Made by a program: the position numbers and the translations under genes
Shown here: piece by piece, positions 8,397 through 18,418 of the stretch
Layout of the letters: each line of letters starts with the position of its first letter
Position numbering within the stretch: the first letter of the stretch is position 1
Assembly (NCBI RefSeq): GCF_002764115.1
Contig: NZ_CP017940.1
Span: forward strand, 966,501 to 1,030,500
DNA from: Phyllobacterium zundukense
GTDB taxonomy: Bacteria; Pseudomonadota; Alphaproteobacteria; Rhizobiales; Rhizobiaceae
DNA: 64,000 nt
Direction: 5' to 3'
The notes under the pieces: generated by a model
Told to the model about the DNA's origin: nothing
Database searches by the model: none
The model's input: the letters and a program-made list of their open reading frames with translations, nothing else

Positions 8397-10046
8397 ATGG
8401 CACGCCAATTCATTTATCATATGGCCGGCCTGAACAAGGCATTTGGAACCAAGAAGGTTCTTGAAAACATTCACCTTTCCTTTTACCCGGACGCCAAGAT
8501 CGGCATTCTCGGCCCCAACGGTGCCGGTAAGTCGACGATCCTGAAGATCATGGCTGGTATGGACAAGGAATTTACCGGTGAAGCCTGGCTTGCCGAGGGT
8601 GCGACCGTTGGCTATCTGGCGCAGGAGCCCGCACTTGACCCTACCAAGGACGTGATGGGCAACGTTATGGACGGCGTTGCCGACAAGAAAGCCATCCTCG
8701 ATCGCTACAATGAAGTGATGATGAACTATTCCGACGAGACCGCCGACGAAGGCGCGAAGTTGCAGGATATCATCGATGCCAAGAACCTGTGGGATCTGGA
8801 ATCCCAGGTCGAAATGGCGATGGAAGCCCTTCGCTGCCCACCCGGCGACAGCGAAGTGACCAAGCTTTCGGGCGGTGAGCGCCGCCGCGTGGCATTGTGC
8901 CGCCTGCTGCTGTCGCAGCCCGATCTGCTGCTCCTCGACGAGCCGACCAACCACCTTGATGCCGAAACCACGGCCTGGCTGGAAAAGCACTTGCGCGAAT
9001 ATGCGGGCTCCGTCCTGCTGATTACGCATGATCGCTACTTCCTCGACAATGTGACCGGCTGGATTCTCGAACTCGATCGCGGCCGCGGCATTCCGTATGA
9101 AGGCAATTATTCGGCCTACCTTGGTGCCAAATCCAAGCGCATGCTGCAGGAAGGCCGCGAGGATGACTCGCGCCAGAAGGCACTTGAGCGTGAGCGCGAG
9201 TGGATTTCCGCCAGCCCCAAGGCACGTCAGGCAAAGTCGAAGGCGCGTATCAAGGCCTATGACGCGCTTGTCGATGCTGCCAACAATCAGCGTCCGGGCG
9301 ATGCCCAGATCCTTATTCCGGCGGGCGAGCGTCTCGGCCAGGTCGTGATCGAGGCGGAAAACCTCACCAAATCCTTTGGTGATCGTGTTCTCATCGAGAA
9401 CCTCACCTTCAAATTGCCGCCCGGTGGCATTGTCGGCATTATCGGCCCCAACGGCGCCGGCAAGACCACCCTGTTCAAGATGATCACCGGTCAGGAAAAG
9501 CCGGATTCCGGCTCGATCCGCATCGGTGATACCGTGCATCTCGGCTATGTCGACCAGAGTCGCGATCATCTGAAGGCGGACAAGAACGTCTGGGAAGAAA
9601 TCTCGGGCGGCAATGAAATCATCAAGCTCGGCAAGCACGAGATGAATTCGCGTGCCTATGTCTCGGCCTTCAACTTCAAGGGCGGCGACCAGCAGCAGAA
9701 GGTCGGCAATCTCTCCGGCGGTCAGCGTAACCGCGTGCATCTCGCCAAGATGTTGCAGGCCGGCGGCAATGTTCTGCTGCTCGACGAACCGACCAACGAT
9801 CTCGACACCGAAACGCTGGCGGCGCTTGAGGATGCCTTGGAAAAATATGCAGGCTGCGCCGTGATCATCAGCCATGATCGCATGTTCCTCGATCGTCTGG
9901 CGACGCACATCCTTGCATTCGAGGGTGACAGCCATGTGGAATGGTTCGAAGGCAATTTCGAGGACTATGAGAACGACAAGATCCGCCGCCTCGGCCCGGA
10001 CAGCGTCAATCCGAAGCGCCCGAGCTACAAGCCGTTGACGCGCTGA
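8397..10046 (+). CDS. ettA: Energy-dependent translational throttle protein EttA (ABC-F ATPase)
   Basis: A 549-residue ABC-F protein with two ATPase cassettes and no membrane domain. Walker A motifs GPNGAGKST (residues about 39-47) and GPNGAGKTT (about 350) and signature motifs LSGGERRR and LSGGQRNR are intact; PTNHLD and PTNDLD are the Walker B regions. A charged linker with the RQAKSKARIKAY segment joins the halves. EttA binds the ribosomal E site and gates translation according to ADP/ATP ratio in E. coli. I chose the ATG at 8397 (GGAG 13 bp upstream; product begins MARQFIYHM as in the family) over an in-frame ATG at 8295, which would add 34 unrelated residues. A strong terminator follows. 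Confidence 0.95.
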   Translation: MARQFIYHMAGLNKAFGTKKVLENIHLSFYPDAKIGILGPNGAGKSTILKIMAGMDKEFTGEAWLAEGATVGYLAQEPALDPTKDVMGNVMDGVADKKAILDRYNEVMMNYSDETADEGAKLQDIIDAKNLWDLESQVEMAMEALRCPPGDSEVTKLSGGERRRVALCRLLLSQPDLLLLDEPTNHLDAETTAWLEKHLREYAGSVLLITHDRYFLDNVTGWILELDRGRGIPYEGNYSAYLGAKSKRMLQEGREDDSRQKALEREREWISASPKARQAKSKARIKAYDALVDAANNQRPGDAQILIPAGERLGQVVIEAENLTKSFGDRVLIENLTFKLPPGGIVGIIGPNGAGKTTLFKMITGQEKPDSGSIRIGDTVHLGYVDQSRDHLKADKNVWEEISGGNEIIKLGKHEMNSRAYVSAFNFKGGDQQQKVGNLSGGQRNRVHLAKMLQAGGNVLLLDEPTNDLDTETLAALEDALEKYAGCAVIISHDRMFLDRLATHILAFEGDSHVEWFEGNFEDYENDKIRRLGPDSVNPKRPSYKPLTR

Positions 10047-10053
10047 TTTTATT

Positions 10054-10087
10054 GGGAGGGCGGCAACGCCCTCCCATCATCATTTTT
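10054..10087 (+). terminator. Rho-independent terminator of ettA
   Basis: Nine-bp stem GGGAGGGCG/CGCCCTCCC closed by a GCAA (GNRA) tetraloop, followed shortly by a TTTTT run. Confidence 0.85.
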
Positions 10088-10163
10088 GACGGACCCATCA
10101 GGCTTATTTGCTGGTTTTCACGGTCGATTTTTTTAAAGTACGGCGGATTTCATGGAGCGCGCA

Positions 10164-10772
10164 ATGACTGATCTGTTTGCAACCAAAACCGAGATACTTC
10201 CTGCCTGCAAGATCAGCGGACGGGTAAGCGGGCTGTTCGCGGCCCTCGCAGGGGATTTTGTCACGACGCCGGCAAGTTCGCTCGAACTGACTTTCGACGG
10301 GATTGTTGGAGATTATCACGCTGGGCCGACCCGCAAGTCCGGCGGACGCGAGCCCTGGTATCCGCGCGGCACCGAAATGCGCAATGAACGACAGCTTTCC
10401 ATTCTCGCATCGGACGAGCTTGAAGAAGTTGCTACGGGCATGGGATTGCCTGAACTCAAGCCGGAATGGATCGGCGGCAATATGGTCGTTGGCGGTGTCC
10501 CGTCGCTGTCGATGCTGCCGCCGCGCACGCTGCTGTTCTTCGAGGGCGGCGTGACGCTGAGGGTCGACGGCCAGAACGCACCTTGCAAAATAGCCGGGCG
10601 CTCCATCGGCGAACACGCCGAGACAGCGGACCACACCACCACGGCGCTGGATTTTGTACGGGTGTCGAGACGCCTGCGCGGGATCGTCGCCTGGGTTGAG
10701 AAACCAGGTATTATTCGCACCGGCGAAAAGGTTGATGTGCGTGTGCCCGAGCAATGGATTTATCAGCCTTGA
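10164..10772 (+). CDS. MOSC domain-containing protein
   Basis: About 202 residues with the MOSC (molybdenum cofactor sulfurase C-terminal) layout: the early segment around FDGIVGDYHAG, the ERQLSILASDEL motif, GGNMVV, and the conserved Cys in QNAPCKIAGR that in the family can bind sulfur or molybdenum cofactor. Stand-alone MOSC proteins are thought to act in sulfur carriage or N-hydroxylated compound reduction; no partner gene is nearby. I prefer the ATG at 10164, with GGAG 7 bp upstream, over the ATG at 10152. Function beyond the domain is unknown. Confidence 0.85.
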   Translation: MTDLFATKTEILPACKISGRVSGLFAALAGDFVTTPASSLELTFDGIVGDYHAGPTRKSGGREPWYPRGTEMRNERQLSILASDELEEVATGMGLPELKPEWIGGNMVVGGVPSLSMLPPRTLLFFEGGVTLRVDGQNAPCKIAGRSIGEHAETADHTTTALDFVRVSRRLRGIVAWVEKPGIIRTGEKVDVRVPEQWIYQP

Positions 10773-10808
10773 GGCTTGCACCAGAGAATTTTCTGTGGCG
10801 AATAGATT

Positions 10809-12034
<1,226 letters not shown>

Positions 12035-12127
12035 GCGGATTCCTTCAGACCGATTCTTCAACCTATTTCAGACACGGCAAAATTTGTCGTCAACAGCAAA
12101 AAGAAACTTGCCAAAACCTTGTTTCTC

Positions 12128-12147
12128 ACATAAACATATCTTTATGT
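12128..12147 (+). promoter_or_regulatory. 20-bp palindrome, candidate SahR operator
   Basis: ACATAAACAT|ATCTTTATGT: the two 10-bp halves are reverse complements at 9 of 10 positions. It lies 17 bp before the start of the ArsR-methyltransferase gene. ArsR-family proteins bind AT-rich palindromes of this kind, so it is probably an autoregulatory site that also controls metF. Confidence 0.65.
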
Positions 12148-12164
12148 CTTTTGAGGATAAAACG

Positions 12165-13172
12165 ATGGACAAGCGCGATCTCAACCTAGACCTGATGGTC
12201 GATACGCTGAAGGCAGCGGCCGAGCCAAGCCGCTTGCGCATCCTGGCGTTGCTGTCGCGCGGCGATCTGACAGTTTCCGACCTTACGTCCATTCTCGGCC
12301 AGTCGCAGCCGCGCGTATCGCGCCATCTCAAGCTGCTGTTCGAAGCAAGCCTTATCAACCGCTATCAGGAAGGCTCCTGGGCCTATTTCCGTCTGGCGGA
12401 TTCCCTCATCGTCGGGGACATCGCGCGTTCGCTGCTGGATCGTCTCGATTGCTCCGATCCCTTGCTGGAGCGCGACCTTGAACGTCTTTCCTCGGTGAAA
12501 TTGCAGCGCCGCGAACGCGCGGCCGCTTACTTCAGCGCCAACGCCACAAGCTGGGACGTGATCCGCTCGTTGCACGTGCCGGATGGGGCCGTGGAAGACG
12601 CGCTCCTGAAGATTGTCGGGCGCAAGCCATTCCAGGCCATGCTCGATGTCGGTACGGGTACGGGACGCCTGCTGGAACTCTTCTCGCCGCTTTATGTGCG
12701 CGGCGTTGGTATCGACATTAATCGCGACATGCTGACCATTGCCCGCTCCAATCTGGACAAGGACGGCATTACCAATGCGCAAGTGCGCCATGGCGATGTT
12801 TATTCACTCCCGGTTGATCGGGAATCCTTCGATCTTGTGACCATTCACCAGGTCCTGCATTTCCTTGATAATCCGGCGGAAGCAATTCGCGAGGCGGCGC
12901 GTGCGCTGCGCGCAGGCGGTCGAATGCTGATCGTGGATTTCGCTCCGCACGAACTTGAGTTTCTGCGCGACAGCCATGCGCATGTGCGTTTGGGCTTCAG
13001 CGATACGCATATGCGTGACTGGCTTACCGAAGCCGGTCTGATGCTCGAGGAAAGTCTGGAACTTGAGCCGAAAGACAAGGACAAACTGACTGTCAAATTG
13101 TGGCTGGCACGCGACCCACGCCTGCTGATTGCCGATCCCGCTTTAACCTCCCGCGTCACGGAGAGTGTATGA
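12165..13172 (+). CDS. ArsR-family regulator fused to a SAM-binding methyltransferase-like domain (SahR-like)
   Basis: 335 residues. Residues about 10-95 are an ArsR winged helix (LKAAAEPSRLRILALLS; recognition helix in LGQSQPRVSRHLKLL). Residues about 140-310 form a class I methyltransferase fold with motif I DVGTGTGRLLELF and the acidic end of strand 2 in GIDINRDML. This architecture matches SahR, known in Proteobacteria to sense S-adenosylhomocysteine and control methionine-cycle genes. The stop overlaps the metF start (ATGATGA). GAGG lies 8 bp before the ATG at 12165; an ATG at 12144 falls inside the palindromic operator. Whether the domain retains catalysis is not known. Confidence 0.85.
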   Translation: MDKRDLNLDLMVDTLKAAAEPSRLRILALLSRGDLTVSDLTSILGQSQPRVSRHLKLLFEASLINRYQEGSWAYFRLADSLIVGDIARSLLDRLDCSDPLLERDLERLSSVKLQRRERAAAYFSANATSWDVIRSLHVPDGAVEDALLKIVGRKPFQAMLDVGTGTGRLLELFSPLYVRGVGIDINRDMLTIARSNLDKDGITNAQVRHGDVYSLPVDRESFDLVTIHQVLHFLDNPAEAIREAARALRAGGRMLIVDFAPHELEFLRDSHAHVRLGFSDTHMRDWLTEAGLMLEESLELEPKDKDKLTVKLWLARDPRLLIADPALTSRVTESV

Positions 13173-14098
13173 TGAGTTTTTTCCGCCAATCACGCCGTCC
13201 CGATCTTGGTACCAATATCCGGGTTTCGTTCGAATTCTTCCCGCCCAAGACCGAGGTCATGGAAGAGCGGCTTTGGGAGACCGTGACGCGCCTCGCGCCG
13301 CTCCATCCTGAATTCGTGTCGGTGACTTATGGTGCGGGCGGATCGACTCGTGAACGCACTGCCCGTACCATCAAGCGCATCCTCACGGAAACCGATGTCA
13401 ATGCGGCGGCACACCTGACCTGCGTCGATGCGACGAAGGAAGAGGTGGATACCGTCGTGCGCGAGTTTGCCGCCATGGGCGTCAAGCGTTTTGTCGCGCT
13501 GCGCGGCGACCCGGCGGGGGGTGTCGGTGCTCACTACAAGCCAACTGCCGGTGGCTATGAGAACGGCGCCGATCTGGTCGCTGGTCTGAAGGCTTTCGCC
13601 GATTTCGACATTTCCGTCTCCGCCTATCCGGAAAAGCATCCGGAGAGCCCGGATTTTGCCACCGACATCGATATGCTGAAGCGCAAGGTCGACAATGGTG
13701 CGACGCGGGCGATCACGCAGTTCTTCTTTGAAAATGACCTCTATGAGCGTTATGTCGAAAAAGTGCGCCGCGCTGGCATCTATATTCCCATTCTGCCGGG
13801 GATACTGCCGATCCACAATTTCACGCAAGTGACCAATTTCTGCTCGAGGGCGGGAACACATATTCCCGGCTGGCTTACAGAACGATTTGACGGTCTCGAA
13901 AACGATCCGCAGACGCATCAACTGGTTGCGTCAGCCGTCGCTGCCGAACAGGTGCTCGACCTCGTTGAGCGGGGCGTACAGGATTTCCATTTCTACACGA
14001 TGAACCGGGCCGATCTCGCCTTTGCCATCTGCCACCTGATTGGCATCCGCCCGGGCAGCGCCGCGCTAGAGGCGGATCTTGCCGGGGCTGCCGCCTGA
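13169..14098 (+). CDS. metF: 5,10-methylenetetrahydrofolate reductase
   Basis: 309 residues with the MetF TIM-barrel motifs: SFEFFPPKTEVMEERLW with the catalytic Glu, VSVTYGAGGSTRERT, LRGDPAGG, AYPEKHPE and AITQFFFEND. The enzyme reduces methylene-THF to methyl-THF with FAD, supplying methyl groups for methionine synthesis. It is translationally coupled to the SahR-like gene (4-bp overlap) and is followed by a terminator, so the pair is a self-contained regulator-target operon. Confidence 0.95.
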   Translation: MMSFFRQSRRPDLGTNIRVSFEFFPPKTEVMEERLWETVTRLAPLHPEFVSVTYGAGGSTRERTARTIKRILTETDVNAAAHLTCVDATKEEVDTVVREFAAMGVKRFVALRGDPAGGVGAHYKPTAGGYENGADLVAGLKAFADFDISVSAYPEKHPESPDFATDIDMLKRKVDNGATRAITQFFFENDLYERYVEKVRRAGIYIPILPGILPIHNFTQVTNFCSRAGTHIPGWLTERFDGLENDPQTHQLVASAVAAEQVLDLVERGVQDFHFYTMNRADLAFAICHLIGIRPGSAALEADLAGAAA

Positions 14099-14120
14099 TA
14101 ACATCGTACGGCGCCCTGAA

Positions 14121-14165
14121 ATGGGAAACGGCCCGATTGCTATAACCGGGCCGCTCCATTTTATT
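14121..14165 (+). terminator. Terminator of the sahR-like/metF operon
   Basis: Stem CGGCCCG/CGGGCCG with outer ATGG/CCAT pairing, followed by TTTTATTTC. Confidence 0.75.
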
Positions 14166-14212
14166 TCATTCTGATAACGGTCTGAGACCATCTCCGTAGC
14201 GTTGACATTAGT

Positions 14213-14299
14213 TCAGGGTATTAGTCCTACGACCATTGCTCCAATAAATGCGAACGCTGCACAGATCATAAGGACATTCATCGATCGAGTTAGTCCCAT
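14213..14299 (-). CDS. 28-residue single-helix membrane peptide
   Basis: A short frame of 28 codons starts with MGLTRSMNVLM and continues with a single hydrophobic helix (AAFAFIGAMVVGL) before the stop. An excellent ribosome-binding site (GCAGGAGA) lies about 6 bp before the ATG at 14299. Such size and shape fit a small inner-membrane protein; I do not recognise a named family. It stands alone between metF and a frameshifted transporter gene. Absence of overlap with other genes and the strong ribosome-binding site are the main support. Confidence 0.55.
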   Translation of the reverse strand: MGLTRSMNVLMICAAFAFIGAMVVGLIP

Positions 14300-14602
14300 C
14301 GCTTGTCTCCTGCAGTTAACCGATTTAGCATAGCGCAAATTTGCCACAGAAAAAGCCTAATTATTACCGATGTGTGACATTGCGGGTAGAAAAATTTTGC
14401 CTGAGAACCATAAGTTTTTGAAATGAAACAGATTTATAGTAGCAAAAAAATTCTAAATTCACGATAAAATGTTCAAGACGCGGGTATATTTTTGCACCGC
14501 ACAAAAACCTCATCCACAACTTGCTTTTACCATGTTCTGCCATAATCCCGCCAGGATTAAGCCGCGCATTTTGAGCTATGGAGCGAGCGATTATTGAAAA
14601 CT

Positions 14603-15542
14603 TTAGGCTTTTTGCCGTTTTTGCAGAGCATTGAGAAAACGCCCATCGATAATCAGCAAGCCAAAAGCGATCAGCGCCATGCCAAGGAAATCGTGGGCTG
14701 CCAGCCGCTCGCCGAGAAAAATTGTTCCAAGAAGTATGGCGCTGACCGGAACGATCAAAGTCACGAGCGATGCATTGGTTGCTCCAGCTGCCCGGACGAT
14801 AGAAAAATACAGGATATAGGCGAAAGCGGTCGATAGAAGGCCAAGGCCGAGAATGGCTGAACAGACGCCAGCATCGATGCTCGCCACATCGGGAATGCCA
14901 TCGTATAAGAGTACGGCAGGGATCATGATCAACGTGGATGCGGTCATTTGACCGGTGGATGTTACGGTCGGCGGCACACCCTTTGAACCGCTTGGCGAGG
15001 ATTCCGGCAAAGGCATAGGAGAGGGTTGCGGCAATCACAGCCAACTCCGCCCAAAGCGGACCACCCAGGCCAGTCAAGACACCGGGTCCGATCATGACGA
15101 CAAGTCCGAATATGCCGAGAAGAATGCCGCTCAGTTTGTTGACGGTGACCTTTTCGTCCACCGTAAATATGGCTGCGACCACAACCGTCCAGATCGGTGT
15201 GGTTGCATTGAGGATCGACTCGACGCCGGCGCCGAGGACTGTCTGGCCAATGAAGAGCAGCGAGAAGGGGATGACGTTCATCAGCAGCCCCAGCCCCGCG
15301 AACTCGAGTGCATACTGCCGGTAATCCCAGAACCGGATGCCGCGGCTGAGCAGGTAAAGCTGCAAGGCCAGCGCAGCTACCGCTACACGAAACAGAACCA
15401 GTGTCAGCGGCGGTACAACCTGAACCGCAATACGTGCAAAGAAGAAGGATCCACCCCAGATTGCACCGAGCAAAAGCAACTGCAACCAGGCAAAACCGGT
15501 CATTGCGAGGGGATTCGCTGTCGTCGTCTCAGCAGTAGACAC
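14603..15542 (-). pseudogene. EamA/DMT-family transporter, broken by a frameshift
   Basis: The N-terminal half (from 15542, GTG start) has five or six hydrophobic helices of the drug/metabolite transporter superfamily (LLLGAIWGGSFFFARIA; ILNATTPIWTVVVAAIF). The reading frame leaves the family at codons after LAKRFKG. The C-terminal half continues in another frame (VPPTVTSTGQMTAS ... ATNASLVTLIVPVSAILLG ... LIIDGRF). Joining needs removal of one base from the CCC run (GGG on the gene strand) at 14979-14981. The reconstructed length, about 310 residues, is normal for EamA proteins. It may be a real inactivating mutation or a sequence error; the substrate is unknown. Confidence 0.75.
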
Positions 15543-15669
15543 AGATCACAATCCTTTAAGAAAAACGCAGCGGAATAACCTACTTACCGTCGCTGAGGTA
15601 TAAAGCCACCCGATTCCTGCCACAAGAAATCGACTTTCGCCTGTCATCCGTCCTTGGTAAGAGTTTTCC

Positions 15670-16917
15670 ATGACGCAGAACAAAACGATGCAACGATTCG
15701 CCTCGGCCCGTGAAGCAGCGCTCACCCTGCGGCCGGATCAACCCGTTTATTGCTTTCGGCCGCAAGTTCTGGTTGAGGACGCGCATCAGTTCAGACAAAT
15801 GTTTCCGGGCGAGACTGCCTATGCGGTCAAGACCAACGGCGAACATCTCGTACTCGATACGCTGGCGCGCAATGGCATCAACATATTCGATGTGGCGTCA
15901 CCCGGTGAATTTGAGGCGGTGCGCAAGGTCGCTCCGAAGGCGCAGATGCTCTATATGCATCCGATCAAGGCGCAGTCGGATATACGCCTCGCACTCGAAA
16001 CCTATGGTATTCGCGTTATGGCCGTCGACCATGAGGATGAGATCGCGAAGGTGACGCGCATCGTCCGGGCGCTCGATATCGATCCGGGAAGTATTACGCT
16101 CTATGTGCGCCTGCAGACCAAAGGGCATGCAGCCTACGAATTGTCCAAGAAATTTGGTGCAGCACCTGCCCATGCAGTCGAGCTGCTGCAGCGGACCCAT
16201 AAGATAGGCTATAATGTCGGCCTGTGTTTCCACGTAGGCAGCCAGATCGAGGATCCCGACACCTATGAGCGCGCCTTGAGTTCGGCGGACTGGGTGCGTA
16301 ACCGCGCGGGTGTACCGCTGGCTGGCCTTGATGTCGGTGGTGGCTTTCCCGCAGAGTATGGGCATGACCCCAAGCGCAAGCATGTGGAAATGCCTTCGCT
16401 CGGTCAGCTGATGTCGCGGCTGCGCGGTGACATCAAGGAGTATGGCTTTGGGGACTTGCCGCTGGTGGCGGAGCCGGGCCGTGTCATCGTCGCGCGCGCT
16501 TTCTCGCTGATCGTGCGTGTGCTCTTGCGCAAGGGCAGGCGGCTTTACATCAATGACGGTATTTGGGCATCACTCTCGGATTCATGGACTGGCAAGATAA
16601 CGTTGCCTGCCCGTTTCATCCCCGATCCCGCCAAGAAACATCGCAATGGCGATCCAAAGGCGATCGTGCCGTTCAAGGTCTGCGGGGCAACCTGCGACTC
16701 CGTCGATATACTGTCGCGCCCGTTCTGGCTGCCGGAAACGGTCGATACCGGGGACTGGATCGAGATCGGCCATATCGGCGCCTATTCGCTGTCGTTGCGC
16801 ACCCGCTTCAACGGTTTCTATCCCGATACTTTTGTCGAGGTAGAGACACCATTCGATGCGGGCGATCGGCCCGAGGGTTTTGCCTCGCTTGAGACGATGG
16901 CCTACACTGAGCTTTAG
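15670..16917 (+). CDS. Ornithine/lysine decarboxylase, fold type III PLP enzyme
   Basis: 415 residues of the Orn/DAP/Arg decarboxylase 2 family. The PLP lysine is in YAVKTN (residues about 54-59). CFHVGSQ and GLDVGGGFPAEYG (phosphate binding), EPGRVIVA, and the catalytic Cys region KVCGATCDSVD are all present. Eukaryote-like ODCs of this type are common in alphaproteobacteria, where they make putrescine from ornithine, sometimes also acting on lysine. The gene stands alone between the broken transporter and the GDPD repeats; the ribosome-binding site is weak. Confidence 0.88.
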   Translation: MTQNKTMQRFASAREAALTLRPDQPVYCFRPQVLVEDAHQFRQMFPGETAYAVKTNGEHLVLDTLARNGINIFDVASPGEFEAVRKVAPKAQMLYMHPIKAQSDIRLALETYGIRVMAVDHEDEIAKVTRIVRALDIDPGSITLYVRLQTKGHAAYELSKKFGAAPAHAVELLQRTHKIGYNVGLCFHVGSQIEDPDTYERALSSADWVRNRAGVPLAGLDVGGGFPAEYGHDPKRKHVEMPSLGQLMSRLRGDIKEYGFGDLPLVAEPGRVIVARAFSLIVRVLLRKGRRLYINDGIWASLSDSWTGKITLPARFIPDPAKKHRNGDPKAIVPFKVCGATCDSVDILSRPFWLPETVDTGDWIEIGHIGAYSLSLRTRFNGFYPDTFVEVETPFDAGDRPEGFASLETMAYTEL

Positions 16918-17023
16918 TTCTTCGCCCCTCATGGAAATGCAACCGCGTCATCGATATATGGCGAAATATATCTGTCATGAAAGGATTGTATCGACATCAA
17001 TATTCTAAATGAGAGATATATTG

Positions 17024-18272
17024 ATGAAAATTGTTACTAATACTTTAGTCTTATTTGTCGTTATTTATTTGCGCCTGTAGCGGTAGTGATTCAGCCGCGC
17101 CGGGGAGCGATACATCTGACAATACCTTTACCGGCGAGAGCGAATTGCCGAAGGTGACAGCCCTCCCGCCAGCGGTTACGCCCTCAAACAAGGCAGTTGT
17201 CTTACCTCCGCAGACCAATACCAAACTGCAAGACCTCGGACCGATCGTGTGGCCTTTACCATTGCCAAAAGCTGACACAATGGCCATACAGGTCGGTGTC
17301 AGACCCTACTTTCTGGTCGATGACATGAACGACGGGGACTTGAAGACCAAGCTCAAATCCTGCGCGGATGGGCCCTTCAAACGGACGGATTTCGCTATCG
17401 CCCATCGCGGCGCGCCGTTGCAGTTTCCCGAACATACAAAGGAGGGCTATCTTGCCGCGATAAGGATGGGCGCGGGTATTCTTGATTGTGATGTGACTGT
17501 CACCAAGGACAAGCAGCTCGTCTGCCGCCACTCGCAATGTGATCTCAACGATACAACGAACATTCAGTCCACAAATCTCAAGGGTAATTGCACAGGCGGT
17601 ACATGCTGCACATCCGACATCACGCTTGCGGAATTCAAGAGCTTACGGGGAATGATGGAGGCACCTAAAAAGGCTTGGCGCACAGATCTTTACGCCACCC
17701 GGAGCGGCACGTTGATGTCCCATGCGGAGTCGATTGCCCTGTTCGATGCGGCGGGTGTCAAAATGACGCCGGAGCTGAAGAATTTGGAAAGGTCAATACC
17801 AGGCTATAGTCTCGGTGATTACAGACAGCAGGTTGTCGACGAGTACAAAGCGGCCAAGATCGATCCGTCCAGGGTGAGTATACAATCCTTCGATCTTGCT
17901 GATGTGCGCTATTGGATCAAGAATGAGCCGGACTTCGGCAAGGGCGCATCCTATCTTGTCAAGACTCTTCCAGCTTCTACCGGTTTTGGAAGCCTTTTTG
18001 CACAAGGCGTCAGGACGATATCCTTCAGCTTGGATGGTCTTGCGCCACTGACGAACGACAAATACGTCCCGACGGCAGCTGCTCTTGCCGCAAAAAAGGC
18101 CGGATTTGAACTTGTCGGCTGGACAATGGAGCGCGACGGAATGCCCAACAATACGGGTGATATGACTTTCGGCAGGATGGATGTGCTCGCCAAGGAAGTT
18201 GGCGTGAAGGGCGTATTCTCTGACTGGGTGGGGACGACAAGCTATTATGCGAGCTGCATGGGACTGAAATAG
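17024..18272 (+). pseudogene. GDPD-type phosphodiesterase lipoprotein, copy 1, frameshifted in the signal peptide
   Basis: Relative to copy 2 the natural ATG is at 17024, but its frame stops after 18 codons. The rest (from about 17055, opening ICACSGSD) is an intact phosphodiesterase domain of about 400 residues: IAHRGAPLQFPEHT (catalytic His/Arg and Glu), then DCDVTVTKD, and a C-terminal GWTMERD. The frame break coincides with a doubled ATTT (17062-17069); removing one ATTT restores a signal ending in VVICAC, a plausible lipobox. The usual metal-ligand Glu (ExD) is Asp here but Glu in copy 2. A TTG at 17055 could start a protein without a proper signal. GDPDs hydrolyse glycerophosphodiesters. 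Confidence 0.65.
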
Positions 18273-18292
18273 GGCCCCGCCTTGCGTTGTCG

Positions 18293-18322
18293 ATGATGGA
18301 GGATAGATCGCTCCTCCATCAT
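18293..18322 (+). terminator. Hairpin after GDPD copy 1
   Basis: Perfect 11-bp stem ATGATGGAGGA/TCCTCCATCAT with an 8-nt loop. No T-run follows, so termination strength is uncertain. An identical hairpin follows copy 2. Confidence 0.55.
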
Positions 18323-18418
18323 CCCATTAAAATGCAGCCTGGTCATCAGTGTATCGCGAAATATACCTGTCATAAAGGTATTGTATGAGTATCAATATTT
18401 TCAAAGAGAGATATATTG

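Larger units (their letters stand above)
16931..18324 (+). repeat. Tandem duplication unit 1 (leader + GDPD gene + terminator hairpin)
   Basis: This unit resembles the next (18325-19752) throughout: similar leaders (GCGAAATATA, CTGTCAT, AGAGATATATTGATGA), similar coding regions with long shared stretches, and a nearly identical 3' end including the 11-bp-stem hairpin. Together they form a head-to-tail duplication of about 1.4 kb. The coding parts have diverged, most in the Cys-containing middle region, so the duplication is not recent. Confidence 0.85.
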
